Of a DNA stretch of 48,608 nt, positions 26,998 through 34,716 are shown in pieces. Source of the DNA: Candidatus Thorarchaeota archaeon AB_25 (GTDB lineage: Archaea; Asgardarchaeota; Thorarchaeia; Thorarchaeales; Thorarchaeaceae); assembly GCA_001940705.1 (NCBI GenBank), contig MEHG01000004.1, positions 1 to 48,608 of the forward strand. Direction: 5' to 3'. Positions within the stretch are counted from its first letter, which is position 1. Each line of letters opens with the position of its first letter. A program made the position numbers and the translations under genes. The notes below the pieces were generated by a model. That model searched no databases, was not told the origin of the DNA, and saw nothing but the letters and a program-made list of their open reading frames with translations.

Positions 26998-28161
26998 TTG
27001 AGGGGATGGTTGATCGACTTGCCTAAACAAACAATTCCTGATTTGATTACACCATCAGTATTGATTGATCTTGAGAGATTGGAGAAGAATATCTCTGACA
27101 TGGCGACCCGTGCGAAAGAGGGAGGGGTTAGTCTTAGACCTCACATCAAGACCCACAAATGTGTTGAGATTGGAAAGAAGCAGCTAAAGGCTGGAGCAGA
27201 GGGCGTTACCGTCTCAACACTGGGTGAGGCGACTGCATTTGCCAACGCCGGATTCAATGACATAACATACGCAGTGCCTCTAGTACCGGATAAGTTCGAA
27301 GGAGTGAAACGGATTTCGGAACAAACTCACTTGAACTTGCTAGTGGATCATCCAAACATTGTGGACCAATTTGGTGCTTTCTGTAAGGAGGTAGGGATTG
27401 TCTTGGATGTCCTAGTTAAAGTGGACTGCGGATATCCTCGATGCGGTATCGATCCGGAAACTCCTGCAGCGGTTAGTCTTGTGAGGAAGATACACGAGAA
27501 CCCTCATCTAAACTTCAAAGGTATCCTGACACATGCTGGTCACTCCTACAATGTGACTACAGTAGCTGAGGTCAAGATAATTGCTAAACAAGAACAAGAC
27601 GTTATGATTAGATTCGCGAACAAATTGAAAGCAGAGAGTACTGAACTAGTCCCAGAAGTTGTGAGCATAGGTTCAACTCCTACTGCTCGTCTTGCCGATA
27701 CATTTCAAGATGGGATTACGGAGATACGACCTGGTAACTATACATTCTTTGACTATACGCAAGTTACACTTGGTTCCTGTGAAGTTACTGATTGCGCTCT
27801 CACGGTTCTCTCGAGCGTCATCAGTATAAGCACTGATAGAGCGGTTATTGATGCAGGTGCAACAGCGCTGTCACAAGATAAAGGACCAATCCACATCGAA
27901 CCTAATGTTGGGTATGGAAAGATAATCCAAGATTATGCAAAGGGGGATTTAGAAACAGGGGTCATCATCTCCTCACTCTCCCAAGAACATGGTAAACTCA
28001 TCTTCCCTGGAGAGTCAATTTTTGGATTTCAACATGGAGAGAAGATACGGATAGTCCCCAATCATTCCTGCATCACAGCAAATCTCTTTGATTACTATTA
28101 TGTTGTCAAGGGAGATTCGGTTGTAGATACATGGAGAGTTCAACGAGGAAGATTCGATTAA
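26998..28161 (+). CDS. D-serine dehydratase / D-threonine aldolase-like PLP enzyme
   Basis: A 387-residue fold-type III (alanine-racemase-like) PLP enzyme. PLP Lys51 lies in RPHIKTHKC. The zinc pair of the D-serine dehydratase/D-threonine aldolase group is seen as His356 and Cys358 in IVPNHSCITANLFD. Barrel segments LVKVDCGYPRCGI and GILTHAGHSYNV also match. It probably cleaves or dehydrates a D-beta-hydroxy amino acid. The TTG start is two bases after the radical SAM stop; TTG codons at 27010 or 27019 are alternatives. Tight coupling to a peptide-modifying radical SAM enzyme raises the possibility that it handles D-residues from a modified peptide, which is inference. Confidence 0.88.
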   Translation: MRGWLIDLPKQTIPDLITPSVLIDLERLEKNISDMATRAKEGGVSLRPHIKTHKCVEIGKKQLKAGAEGVTVSTLGEATAFANAGFNDITYAVPLVPDKFEGVKRISEQTHLNLLVDHPNIVDQFGAFCKEVGIVLDVLVKVDCGYPRCGIDPETPAAVSLVRKIHENPHLNFKGILTHAGHSYNVTTVAEVKIIAKQEQDVMIRFANKLKAESTELVPEVVSIGSTPTARLADTFQDGITEIRPGNYTFFDYTQVTLGSCEVTDCALTVLSSVISISTDRAVIDAGATALSQDKGPIHIEPNVGYGKIIQDYAKGDLETGVIISSLSQEHGKLIFPGESIFGFQHGEKIRIVPNHSCITANLFDYYYVVKGDSVVDTWRVQRGRFD

Positions 28162-28172
28162 TTTCTGGGCGG

Positions 28173-28206
28173 TTTTTATACATCCAGTCTCACTACAATG
28201 AGTGAG
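28173..28206 (+). promoter_or_regulatory. promoter for the ARPP-1 gene, with short dyad
   Basis: TTTTTATAC (28173-28181) is a TATA-like box. CTCACT-N6-AGTGAG (28189-28206) lies over the expected start. An ATG at 28198 opens a six-codon ORF whose TGA overlaps the ARPP-1 ATG (28215) as ATGA. This suggests a separate promoter from the two genes upstream. Confidence 0.4.
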
Positions 28207-28214
28207 GGTGGCAT

Positions 28215-29033
28215 ATGAGTAGTGGGGCTGCAAAACAGGTATTGAAGCTCATCGATAATGCTGAAATGACTGCAACACAGATTCAAGGCAATTTGGCTGT
28301 AACCGGTCTGGCAGATGCTAGCGCTGAGCTCTATAATGGAATCGTATCAACTCAGATTGCTCTGGAAATGGGCAACATGAAAGTAGAAGAAACTGGTAAT
28401 GTTCCGAGTCTACGTTTCTTCGCTGAAGAACCCACACTGATTAGGTGTGGTGAAGGAGTCCTAGGTGGCGGTAAGCAAGACCGTATTGTCGCAGAAAGCA
28501 CAGTCGTCGAGGGGCATAGGAACTTGAACGTCTTCTGTATAGAAGCTGGAAGATGGGAGCATTCCCAAGGTGAATGGCTACACACTAACACGCCTATCAC
28601 GATGCGGAGAGCAATTCTCGAAGGAAGAAATCAACAAGCCGTATGGAGCATGGTGCAACAGATACTTTCAGCATGGGGTGTACACTCTGGCACAAGTGCG
28701 CTTGGAGAACTCTATGCACATCATGGATATGAGTTCGAGAGATACGTGAGCCGTTTTAATTGGTCAGATGATGAGATTGGAATGATCGTAACTGTGGATG
28801 GAAATGTCCAGGGCGTGGAGATATTCGGGGATAAAATGGGATTGCGGAGGGACTACGCTGCAATCTTGAAGGAGAGTTATGCGCCTGTGGCATTGAGAAA
28901 AGCTGGTGGAGAGATTACATATCAAGATGTTAATGAGGGGATTAGCAAGTTCCTCTCAGAACTGAACGCAGGACAACGGTTTGCCCAAGTAGTAAATCAT
29001 GGCGGCAATCTAGCATACGCTTGCGCAGTATGA
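28215..29033 (+). CDS. ARPP-1 family domain protein
   Basis: The 272-residue soluble protein matches the ARPP-1 (ADP-ribosyl-glycohydrolase / rhodanese-phosphatase-associated) family by its layout: GRWEHSQGEW, then RNQQAVWSMVQQILSAWGVHSGTSAL, then EIGMIVTVDGNVQGVEIFGDK and a closing YAPVALRKA. The VWSMV block followed by the TSAL and VDGNVQGVEIF segments is the characteristic order. Biochemical role is not known; in bacteria the domain occurs with ADP-ribosylation and phosphatase genes. It follows the PLP enzyme gene by 53 bases but has its own TATA-like box, so it may be regulated separately. Confidence 0.75.
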   Translation: MSSGAAKQVLKLIDNAEMTATQIQGNLAVTGLADASAELYNGIVSTQIALEMGNMKVEETGNVPSLRFFAEEPTLIRCGEGVLGGGKQDRIVAESTVVEGHRNLNVFCIEAGRWEHSQGEWLHTNTPITMRRAILEGRNQQAVWSMVQQILSAWGVHSGTSALGELYAHHGYEFERYVSRFNWSDDEIGMIVTVDGNVQGVEIFGDKMGLRRDYAAILKESYAPVALRKAGGEITYQDVNEGISKFLSELNAGQRFAQVVNHGGNLAYACAV

Positions 29034-29037
29034 CGGG

Positions 29038-29769
29038 TCACTTCAGTCTGTTCACGATAGCATGTCCACAATATGGACAGAATTCTTCCTCACCAGGTAG
29101 AATTGGTGCTTCCAACTTTCCATCACAGTTGGGACAGACTGTCACTGCATCAGGAAGTTGTGCAACGGCTTCTTGAGTATAAATGACACGTGATTTACGG
29201 TCAATGGTTCCGCGGAATTTTCCATGTCTGGATAACTCGTTGACAGCTTCGACAATTTGCTCATCAGTAGCATTGGCAATCTTCGATATTTGATCGAAAG
29301 TCATCCGTCTTTGGGCGTATAAGAGGTGCAACAAACTCTCTTGAAGAGATACAGATCCTGGGCTTACAATTTCACCAGCATTTCGATCGAGATACACCAA
29401 TGGTAGATGTCGACGTGAAAGATTCTCAGCCGCGTCGGCAACTGTTGAAGGCCGCTCTCCAAGTTTTTTGGCAGCAGCGTCAACTCCAATCCTGCCCTCT
29501 TTTTGGACAAGATGTATTAGTTGTCCGGAAACTCCTCCAATACGAACTTCACGAGTTCCCTTTGTTATCAACCACAATCCAATCACAAGTTCTGGAAGGG
29601 CAACAATTGCCCAAGCAACCATTCCTGAGGTAATCAAGATGAATATGTCTGGTTCTGCAGTCATCATAGTGCTCTGGTAGACAATGTAGGACATTGCAGC
29701 ACAAACAATCAATAGAATGAAACCTACGAGTTGTAAGATACGTGGGTGCACGACTCTCTCTCTCCTCAT
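29038..29769 (-). CDS. membrane-anchored winged-helix and zinc-ribbon protein
   Basis: A 243-residue protein with two N-terminal TM helices (LVGFILLIVCAAMSYIVY and MVAWAIVALPELVIGLWLI). A basic linker is followed by two helix-turn-helix-like units: GQLIHLVQKEGRIGVDAAAK with PSTVADAAENL, and LLHLLYAQRRMTFDQISKI with IVEAVNELSRHG. A C-terminal zinc ribbon closes it (VCPNCDGKL and EFCPYCGHA). It could be a membrane-tethered regulator, a sensor releasing or locating DNA at the membrane, or a protein-binding adaptor using the same folds. No sensor domain is evident in the short external loop. It is convergent with ARPP-1 and divergent from the 29986 gene. Confidence 0.75.
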   Translation of the reverse strand: MRRERVVHPRILQLVGFILLIVCAAMSYIVYQSTMMTAEPDIFILITSGMVAWAIVALPELVIGLWLITKGTREVRIGGVSGQLIHLVQKEGRIGVDAAAKKLGERPSTVADAAENLSRRHLPLVYLDRNAGEIVSPGSVSLQESLLHLLYAQRRMTFDQISKIANATDEQIVEAVNELSRHGKFRGTIDRKSRVIYTQEAVAQLPDAVTVCPNCDGKLEAPILPGEEEFCPYCGHAIVNRLK

Positions 29770-29856
29770 CTAGGTCGAGAACACGACTCCAATTATAGAT
29801 TCCGACTCACGAAACCACCTGGATGAAGTAATACAAACCTATTTTCTCATTTGAAC

Positions 29857-29869
29857 AGGTAAAATACCT
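29857..29869. promoter_or_regulatory. short dyad in divergent intergenic region
   Basis: AGGTA-AAA-TACCT is a perfect 5-3-5 dyad between the divergent genes starting at 29769 and 29986. A CCTATT/AATAGG pair flanks it at 29838 and 29871. It may be an operator; chance is possible in this AT-rich stretch. Confidence 0.25.
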
Positions 29870-29923
29870 TAATAGGAGTCTATTCTAAACACGACACTCC
29901 CATCTATATCTAACACGGATAAG

Positions 29924-29931
29924 TTATATAT
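29924..29931 (+). promoter_or_regulatory. TATA box of the ACT-like gene
   Basis: GTTATATATAG contains a near-consensus archaeal TATA box, placing transcription start near 29955 and giving a leader of about 30 bases before the TTG start at 29986. Confidence 0.55.
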
Positions 29932-29985
29932 AGACAGAGAGAACGTAAATGAAGTACAGACCCTGAAAGGACGTGTAAACTTACT

Positions 29986-30402
29986 TTGGTAATAGACAAA
30001 GAGGGTGCGACCTCAGCAATCATTCTTCATCTAACACCCGGAGAACCAGTTGTGTTCCCGGCTGAATTTGTGGCAGACATCGGGGAGAAGGCAGGGTTAG
30101 TGGTAATGCACCACAAAGACCGCGTCGTGAAGATCTTCCCAGTCGCTAACGAGGACATCTACTTGCTCAGGATTGAGATTAGTGATTTGTCTCGTAACTT
30201 CCTGAAGCAGTTGAACTTTGCATTTAACGATGCAAAACTGAGCGACATCATCTTCACCACAGGCGTTTGCCTACGTGGCGAACGTTGCTACTATGAGTGT
30301 TACTTTATCCCAGACCAACTGGTAGTGACTCTCAACGAACTCGAAGACAGCCTGAAGAAGATCCCTGGAGTATCCAGAGTGGTCCTCAGAAAGGTTTCCT
30401 AG
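29986..30402 (+). CDS. small ACT-like domain protein
   Basis: A 138-residue soluble protein. The C-terminal 90 residues show a beta-alpha-beta-beta-alpha-beta order like an ACT or related ferredoxin-type fold: YLLRIEISDLSRNFLKQL, DIIFTTGVCLRG, YYECYFIP, LVVTLNELEDSLKKIPGV and SRVVLRKVS. The N-terminal 55 residues form a separate strand-rich piece (AIILHLTPGEPVVFPAEFV, KAGLVVMHHKDRVVKIFP). ACT-type domains usually bind amino acids or form regulatory dimers, so a role in sensing is plausible. The TTG start is the only suitable one after the TATA box. No family name is certain. Confidence 0.65.
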   Translation: MVIDKEGATSAIILHLTPGEPVVFPAEFVADIGEKAGLVVMHHKDRVVKIFPVANEDIYLLRIEISDLSRNFLKQLNFAFNDAKLSDIIFTTGVCLRGERCYYECYFIPDQLVVTLNELEDSLKKIPGVSRVVLRKVS

Positions 30403-30479
30403 ATTACGTCTAGAGCCCGTGAAGGGCAGTCTTTAGAGTAGGTCTAACCCGACGAACCCGTCCAAACGATGTCAATGTG

Positions 30480-30523
30480 GAGCCTCGGCCGCAAGCTTGA
30501 GGCTCAACATGTATTTTCTTTAT
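30480..30523 (+). terminator. terminator-like hairpin after the ACT-like gene
   Basis: GAGCCTC (30480-30486) and GAGGCTC (30499-30505) form a perfect 7-base stem with a 12-base loop. AACATG and the T-rich tract TATTTTCTTTATTC follow. It lies about 80 bases after the gene's stop; the stretch between has no ORF but a small GCCC-GTGAA-GGGC stem-loop. Confidence 0.6.
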
Positions 30524-30562
30524 TCATTTACCAGGACGACATGAGAGGATCGACCAGACCAA

Positions 30563-31399
30563 TCAGGTCAGCTCAAGCCCCTCATTCCGTAGCTCTCGAT
30601 AGTTCCTTAGATTGCTTGGAATATACGCATCAAGGAATACATTGAGTATGTGTTCAGGGTCTCGTTCAATACCATAGCTCGTGAAATACTTGAGAACATT
30701 GTTGATATCACGACGGAGGAACAGTTCGACCTTATTCATGTCAGACCACTTGTTCACCGTTTCACTCTGTGGAACATCGATAATCCAAGGATGGTTTTTC
30801 CACCACAATATATTGTATGCACTGAGGTCTCCATGTGTATAGTGAGCATCTCTATACATCTTCAAGTACTGGTCAAAGATCTCATTCATCACAGTTTCAG
30901 GGTCATCAAGCTCCACCTCTCTCAGTTGAGGAGCAGGGGTTTCTCCATCTCCAATGAACCTCATTGTCAAGTAGTTAGCTACCCGTGAGATGGGAGTAGG
31001 AATTCTGACACCTGCGTTGAAGCAGTCTTGGAGAACGTCGAACTCCGCAACTGCGATATCCTCTATCAGTCCAAGAATCCATCGTGTCTTCTTACCACTG
31101 GACTCTCTGATGTGACCCTTTGTTGTGGATAACTTATGAGGAGTGGACCAGAGCCTGTAAGCTTTCAGGACGATTGGATGATCCTTCCACAATGCCAGGA
31201 AGATCGATGCTTCTTTCCCCGCACTTATAGGATAGAGCACATCAGTAGCCAAGTTAAAGGTGATTGCGTCTCGACGAATCTCATCAAACTTTGGTTCCTC
31301 TATCTGTGCCTTTCCACAAGTACCACCTCTCAAAGCATCTCGTTTTTGGTCGATCGCACTGCCCTTTGCAAGAGGGTTGAACTTGTCTACTCGACTCAT
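30563..31399 (-). CDS. RIO1-type atypical protein kinase, copy A
   Basis: A 278-residue RIO-family kinase. The ATP loop is ISAGKEASIF (58-67), the catalytic Lys is in VLKAY (Lys79), the catalytic loop is HGDLSAYNIL (Asp191, Asn196) and the metal-binding Asp208 lies in IIDVPQ. RIO1 enzymes act in late 40S/30S ribosome maturation. The start ATG follows the upstream paralogue's TGA directly, with GGAGGTG five bases before it, so the two are translationally coupled. An N-terminal segment (RVDKFNPLAKGSAIDQKRDA) resembles that of the partner. No C-terminal domain is present. Confidence 0.9.
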   Translation of the reverse strand: MSRVDKFNPLAKGSAIDQKRDALRGGTCGKAQIEEPKFDEIRRDAITFNLATDVLYPISAGKEASIFLALWKDHPIVLKAYRLWSTPHKLSTTKGHIRESSGKKTRWILGLIEDIAVAEFDVLQDCFNAGVRIPTPISRVANYLTMRFIGDGETPAPQLREVELDDPETVMNEIFDQYLKMYRDAHYTHGDLSAYNILWWKNHPWIIDVPQSETVNKWSDMNKVELFLRRDINNVLKYFTSYGIERDPEHILNVFLDAYIPSNLRNYRELRNEGLELT

Positions 31400-32197
31400 T
31401 CAAGCACCTCCCGCGACGGTCTCATCATAGTTCCGCAGGTTATGAGGAACGTATTCAGAGAGGAATACTTTGACAATCTCATCAGGATCTCGTCTGATTC
31501 CGTATTTCTTGAAGTACTGGAGCAGGTTCACAATATCACGGCGGAGAAGAGTCACAACTCTCTTCATTTCAGCCCAAGGACCAACCTGATATGCCTGTGG
31601 CAAATCGATAATCCAAGCTCGACCTTCCCACCACAAGATGTTGTAAGCACTAAGGTCACCATGGACATAGTGAACATCTCGATACATGATAAGATAGTCA
31701 TCGAGAATCTCATCTAGGACAAGATCTGGTTCTTCCAGTTGGACATTCCTCAGTTGAGGTGCAGGCTCAAGTCCGTTGCCAACGAATCTCATTGTGAGAT
31801 AATTGCCAACTCGACCGACGGGAGTGGGGACGTTCATTCCAGCGTTGAAACACGCCAGAAGTAAGTCGTACTCCTTTGCGGCTATAGCCTGCATCCTTCC
31901 TGGGGCGAAAAAGCCCTTACTCTTCTTAGCTTGTGCAGACTGCCAGAATCTGTACGCCTTAAGGATGAGTGGAAAGTCTTTCCAATATACCAAGTAAATC
32001 GATGCTTCTTTCCCACCGTTCATCTGATAAAGAACCTCGGTTGCAAGCCCGAATTTTATGGCATCATTCCTGACCTCATCTAGAGTGATCTCGTTGATCG
32101 CGACAGTCCGCCCTCTCTTGTCTCCCCTCTGAGCATCTCTCTTCATAGAGAGCGCACTGGGTTTTCGAGGATTCAGCTTCTCCACAACAGGTGACAT
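31400..32197 (-). CDS. RIO1-type atypical protein kinase, copy B
   Basis: A 265-residue paralogue of the downstream kinase, with all key residues: GGKEASIY (61-68), Lys80 in LILKAY, HGDLSAYNIL (Asp181, Asn186) and Asp198 in IIDLPQ. Archaea normally carry one RIO1 and one RIO2; here two RIO1-like genes lie head-to-tail. Copy B lacks the longer lysine/threonine insert after the catalytic-Lys strand that copy A has. GGAGGTG nine bases upstream supports the ATG at 32197. A short possible ORF ends four bases before it. Confidence 0.9.
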   Translation of the reverse strand: MSPVVEKLNPRKPSALSMKRDAQRGDKRGRTVAINEITLDEVRNDAIKFGLATEVLYQMNGGKEASIYLVYWKDFPLILKAYRFWQSAQAKKSKGFFAPGRMQAIAAKEYDLLLACFNAGMNVPTPVGRVGNYLTMRFVGNGLEPAPQLRNVQLEEPDLVLDEILDDYLIMYRDVHYVHGDLSAYNILWWEGRAWIIDLPQAYQVGPWAEMKRVVTLLRRDIVNLLQYFKKYGIRRDPDEIVKVFLSEYVPHNLRNYDETVAGGA

Positions 32198-32200
32198 ATA

Positions 32201-32404
32201 TTAGGCCACCTCCGTAATGGAGAGTCGGCATCCATGGCTTATGCCAGGGATACTGTCCAAGAGTGGAGCTTTGCGTGTCTTTGGACTCTGTTTATCCAAA
32301 CCTTTGCGTTCTAGGTTCACAGTGCAGTTGTACGGTGAACCATTCTCTTTGTGATTGTTAGTATACAACTTTTGTTTCACTCTCATCGGTTGAGCGACAC
32401 ACAT
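32201..32404 (-). CDS. possible small protein ahead of the RIO kinases
   Basis: A 67-codon ORF (second ATG at 32386) whose TAA is 3 bases before the RIO1-B start. The SD of the kinase (GGAGGTG) lies within its final codons, a coupling layout. The product is basic and polar, with segments KQKLYTNNHKENGSPYNC and KGLDKQSPKTRKAPLLD; I recognise no family. No good SD precedes it, and the stretch also contains a 7-base inverted repeat (GGTTCAC at 32314 with GTGAACC at 32335). It may be a coding leader or a chance ORF in the 5' leader. Confidence 0.35.
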   Translation of the reverse strand: MCVAQPMRVKQKLYTNNHKENGSPYNCTVNLERKGLDKQSPKTRKAPLLDSIPGISHGCRLSITEVA

Positions 32405-32781
32405 CTTACGTTAGTAGCACATCAAACCTCAAGAAGTCGAAACCCACAACAAACGTTGTGCTTCAATGACCATCCATACACGATGTGTTGAATGAATGAA
32501 CAAGCACACAGAAGCAGCGAAAGCCGGTTAGGCTTTCTCAACGTCGGTGCAGGAATCTACTACAGTATCAAGTCTAATTACAATCATATGTTCATTGCAC
32601 CTCCGTTAACCAATTACTCGGGGCTCAGAGTCAGAAGTATATAGGCATTACGGTCACAGCGAGAATTAACTAAGGCCGATAGGGAAGCATTTATCTCAGG
32701 AAAATTCCGCCGTTTCACGCTTTCCGCGTGCGGATAGGACATTTGTTCATGTACCGAAACGTATCGGGATGATGAAGAAAC
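32405..32781. other. gene-free region with stem-loops upstream of xpb
   Basis: No ORF of note fills this stretch. It holds three perfect-stem hairpins: CACAAC-AAAC-GTTGTG (32445-32460), GAAAGCC-GGTTA-GGCTTTC (32519-32537) and CACGC-TTTCC-GCGTG (32716-32730), the last extended by TCCG/CGGA across a one-sided bulge. A TATA-like GTATATAG lies at 32637-32644. A small RNA, or a structured leader of about 115 bases for xpb, are the likely options. No tRNA or full C/D box set is present. Confidence 0.45.
32637..32644 (+). promoter_or_regulatory. TATA-like box upstream of xpb
   Basis: GTATATAG predicts transcription start near 32667. That would leave about 115 bases of structured leader before the xpb ATG at 32782. 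A weaker TTTATC at 32690 is an alternative. Confidence 0.45.
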
Positions 32782-34488
32782 ATGGCGAACCCTAGCAATC
32801 CACTCATTGTACAATCCGACAAATCTGTCCTCCTCGAAGTAGACAACCCCTTGTATGAGGATGCTCGTGATTCCTTGGCGCGATTTGCTGAGCTTGTGAA
32901 AAGCCCAGAGTATGTTCACACGTATCGAGTCACACCGTTGAGTCTCTGGAATGCAGCTGCTATGGGGATGACTCCAAACGAAGTGATTGCTGCACTGGAG
33001 GAGTTTGCCAAATATCCAATCCCCAGTAACATCTCAAGAGAGATTGTCGACTACATGTCAAGATATGGTATGCTATCGTTGTACAAGGAAGGACCTGACC
33101 TCCTTCTCTTGTGTGAAGATGAAGACCTAGCTGAGGAAATCTGGGCAAGCAAGAAGGTCAAGGACTTCCTCATTGAACGAATGGATGAGGTCACTATCCG
33201 TGTTGATCCAGATCAACGAGGTTTCCTCAAGCATGCGCTGATTGAGATTGGTCATCCAGTTGAAGATATAGCTGGTTACGTAGAGGGTGAGCATATGCCC
33301 TTTGAGATTCGTGATACAACTCTTGAGGGAAAAGACTGGGCTCTTCGAGCGTATCAGGAGGATGCGGTAGCCATATTTCATGCTGGTGGGGGTGTAAAGG
33401 GAGGTTCAGGTGTTGTTGTCCTGCCATGTGGGGCTGGAAAGACAATGGTGGGAATTGGTGCTATGCACAAGCTCCAAACCTCAACAATCATCTTATGTCC
33501 TAACGTTATTGCTGTCAGACAATGGATAGCGGAGCTTCTTGACAAGACCACCCTAAGACCTGAGGACGTTGGCGAATACACTGGAGACAACAAGCAGATA
33601 CGACCTGTTACAGTGGCTACATATCAGATTCTCACTTGGCGGAAATCCAGGGAGGATAAATTCCCACACTTCCAGCTGTTCGAGGCAAGGAACTGGGGAC
33701 TCATTATTTACGATGAAGTTCACCTACTCCCTGCACCTGTGTTTCGAGTTACGGCGGCAATTCAAGCTACAAGAAGATTAGGACTTACAGCAACTCTAGT
33801 TCGTGAAGATGAAAAAGAGGAGGATGTGTTCAGTCTGATTGGACCCAAGCGGTTCGACATGCCTTGGAAGCTTTTAGAAGACCAGGGGTGGATTGCAACA
33901 GCGATATGTTACGAGATTAGACTTGAACTACCCGATGATATGCGGAGAACATATGCCTTAGCAGAGGACAGGAAGAAATACAGAATCGCAGCGGAGAATC
34001 TCAAGAAGATAGACATTATCAAGGAACTGATCAAGCATCATGAGAATGATAACATTCTGGTCATTGGCATGTACCTAGATCAATTGAAGATAATCGCAGA
34101 TGAAGTCGGAGCCCCCTTAATCACAGGTAAGACACACAATGATGAAAGACAACGCCTCTATAATGCTTTCAGAGAGGGTGAGGAGAAGATCCTGATTGTT
34201 TCAAAAGTCGCAAACTTTGCTCTTGATCTCCCTGATGCAAATGTTGCGATTCAAGTTTCAGGAACATTCGGATCCCGTCAAGAGGAGGCTCAACGGTTAG
34301 GGAGAATTCTTCGACCCAAGACAGATGGGAGTTTTGCTCGTTTCTACTCTTTGATTACTAAGGACACACGAGATATGGACTTCGCAGCTAAACGGCAACT
34401 CTTCCTCACTGAACAGGGCTACCAATATGTAATCGCTTCTGGGGATGAGAGAATCTGGGAAACTCCTCCTGAGAGTTTCTTCCACTAG
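32782..34488 (+). CDS. XPB/Rad25-type DNA helicase
   Basis: A 568-residue superfamily 2 helicase. The N-terminal region (about 1-175) includes a damage-recognition-like part. The core has the Walker A loop LPCGAGKTM (about 214-222), the box DEVH (311-314), LTATLVREDEKEED with the XPB-specific RED motif (341-343) and motif VI GSRQEEAQRLGRILRP. This order is diagnostic of archaeal XPB, a 3'-5' helicase/translocase acting in repair and possibly transcription. The usual partner nuclease Bax1 is not adjacent. A Helicase_C_3 protein 3.7 kb downstream (38219-39943) may be functionally related. The start has only a weak SD-like GATGA. Confidence 0.93.
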   Translation: MANPSNPLIVQSDKSVLLEVDNPLYEDARDSLARFAELVKSPEYVHTYRVTPLSLWNAAAMGMTPNEVIAALEEFAKYPIPSNISREIVDYMSRYGMLSLYKEGPDLLLLCEDEDLAEEIWASKKVKDFLIERMDEVTIRVDPDQRGFLKHALIEIGHPVEDIAGYVEGEHMPFEIRDTTLEGKDWALRAYQEDAVAIFHAGGGVKGGSGVVVLPCGAGKTMVGIGAMHKLQTSTIILCPNVIAVRQWIAELLDKTTLRPEDVGEYTGDNKQIRPVTVATYQILTWRKSREDKFPHFQLFEARNWGLIIYDEVHLLPAPVFRVTAAIQATRRLGLTATLVREDEKEEDVFSLIGPKRFDMPWKLLEDQGWIATAICYEIRLELPDDMRRTYALAEDRKKYRIAAENLKKIDIIKELIKHHENDNILVIGMYLDQLKIIADEVGAPLITGKTHNDERQRLYNAFREGEEKILIVSKVANFALDLPDANVAIQVSGTFGSRQEEAQRLGRILRPKTDGSFARFYSLITKDTRDMDFAAKRQLFLTEQGYQYVIASGDERIWETPPESFFH

Positions 34489-34643
34489 AGCAGGTCTTTC
34501 AGGTTCCAATAGTCCGATAGATAGTCCAACATGTCATCAGCCCATCATACAGCTTCCCTTAATTCCTGTGCTTACTCAGGCGTTCCCTTAAAATGATAAC
34601 TCAGCGACCACCTTACCGGTTCGTAAAGCATCTTCACTCGAGC

Positions 34644-34653
34644 GATATATAAA
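34644..34653 (+). promoter_or_regulatory. TATA box of the exported-protein gene
   Basis: GATATATAAA is near consensus, with transcription expected around 34678, leaving about 40 bases of leader to the TTG at 34717. The rest of the 34489-34716 gap holds nothing that I recognise. Confidence 0.6.
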
Positions 34654-34716
34654 CAAACTCACAGGTGGGAGATTAGAGACATTGCATGTCATCCGGCACA
34701 TAGGTGTTGTTGGGAA

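Noticed and set aside
32311-32341. GGTTCAC/GTGAACC pair as the T-arm of a tRNA
   Set aside because: No acceptor, D or anticodon arms can be drawn around it, and the loop is 14 bases long.
32765-32776. GATGATGA just before the xpb start as a C box
   Set aside because: No D box is found at suitable distance; it overlaps the xpb translation start region.
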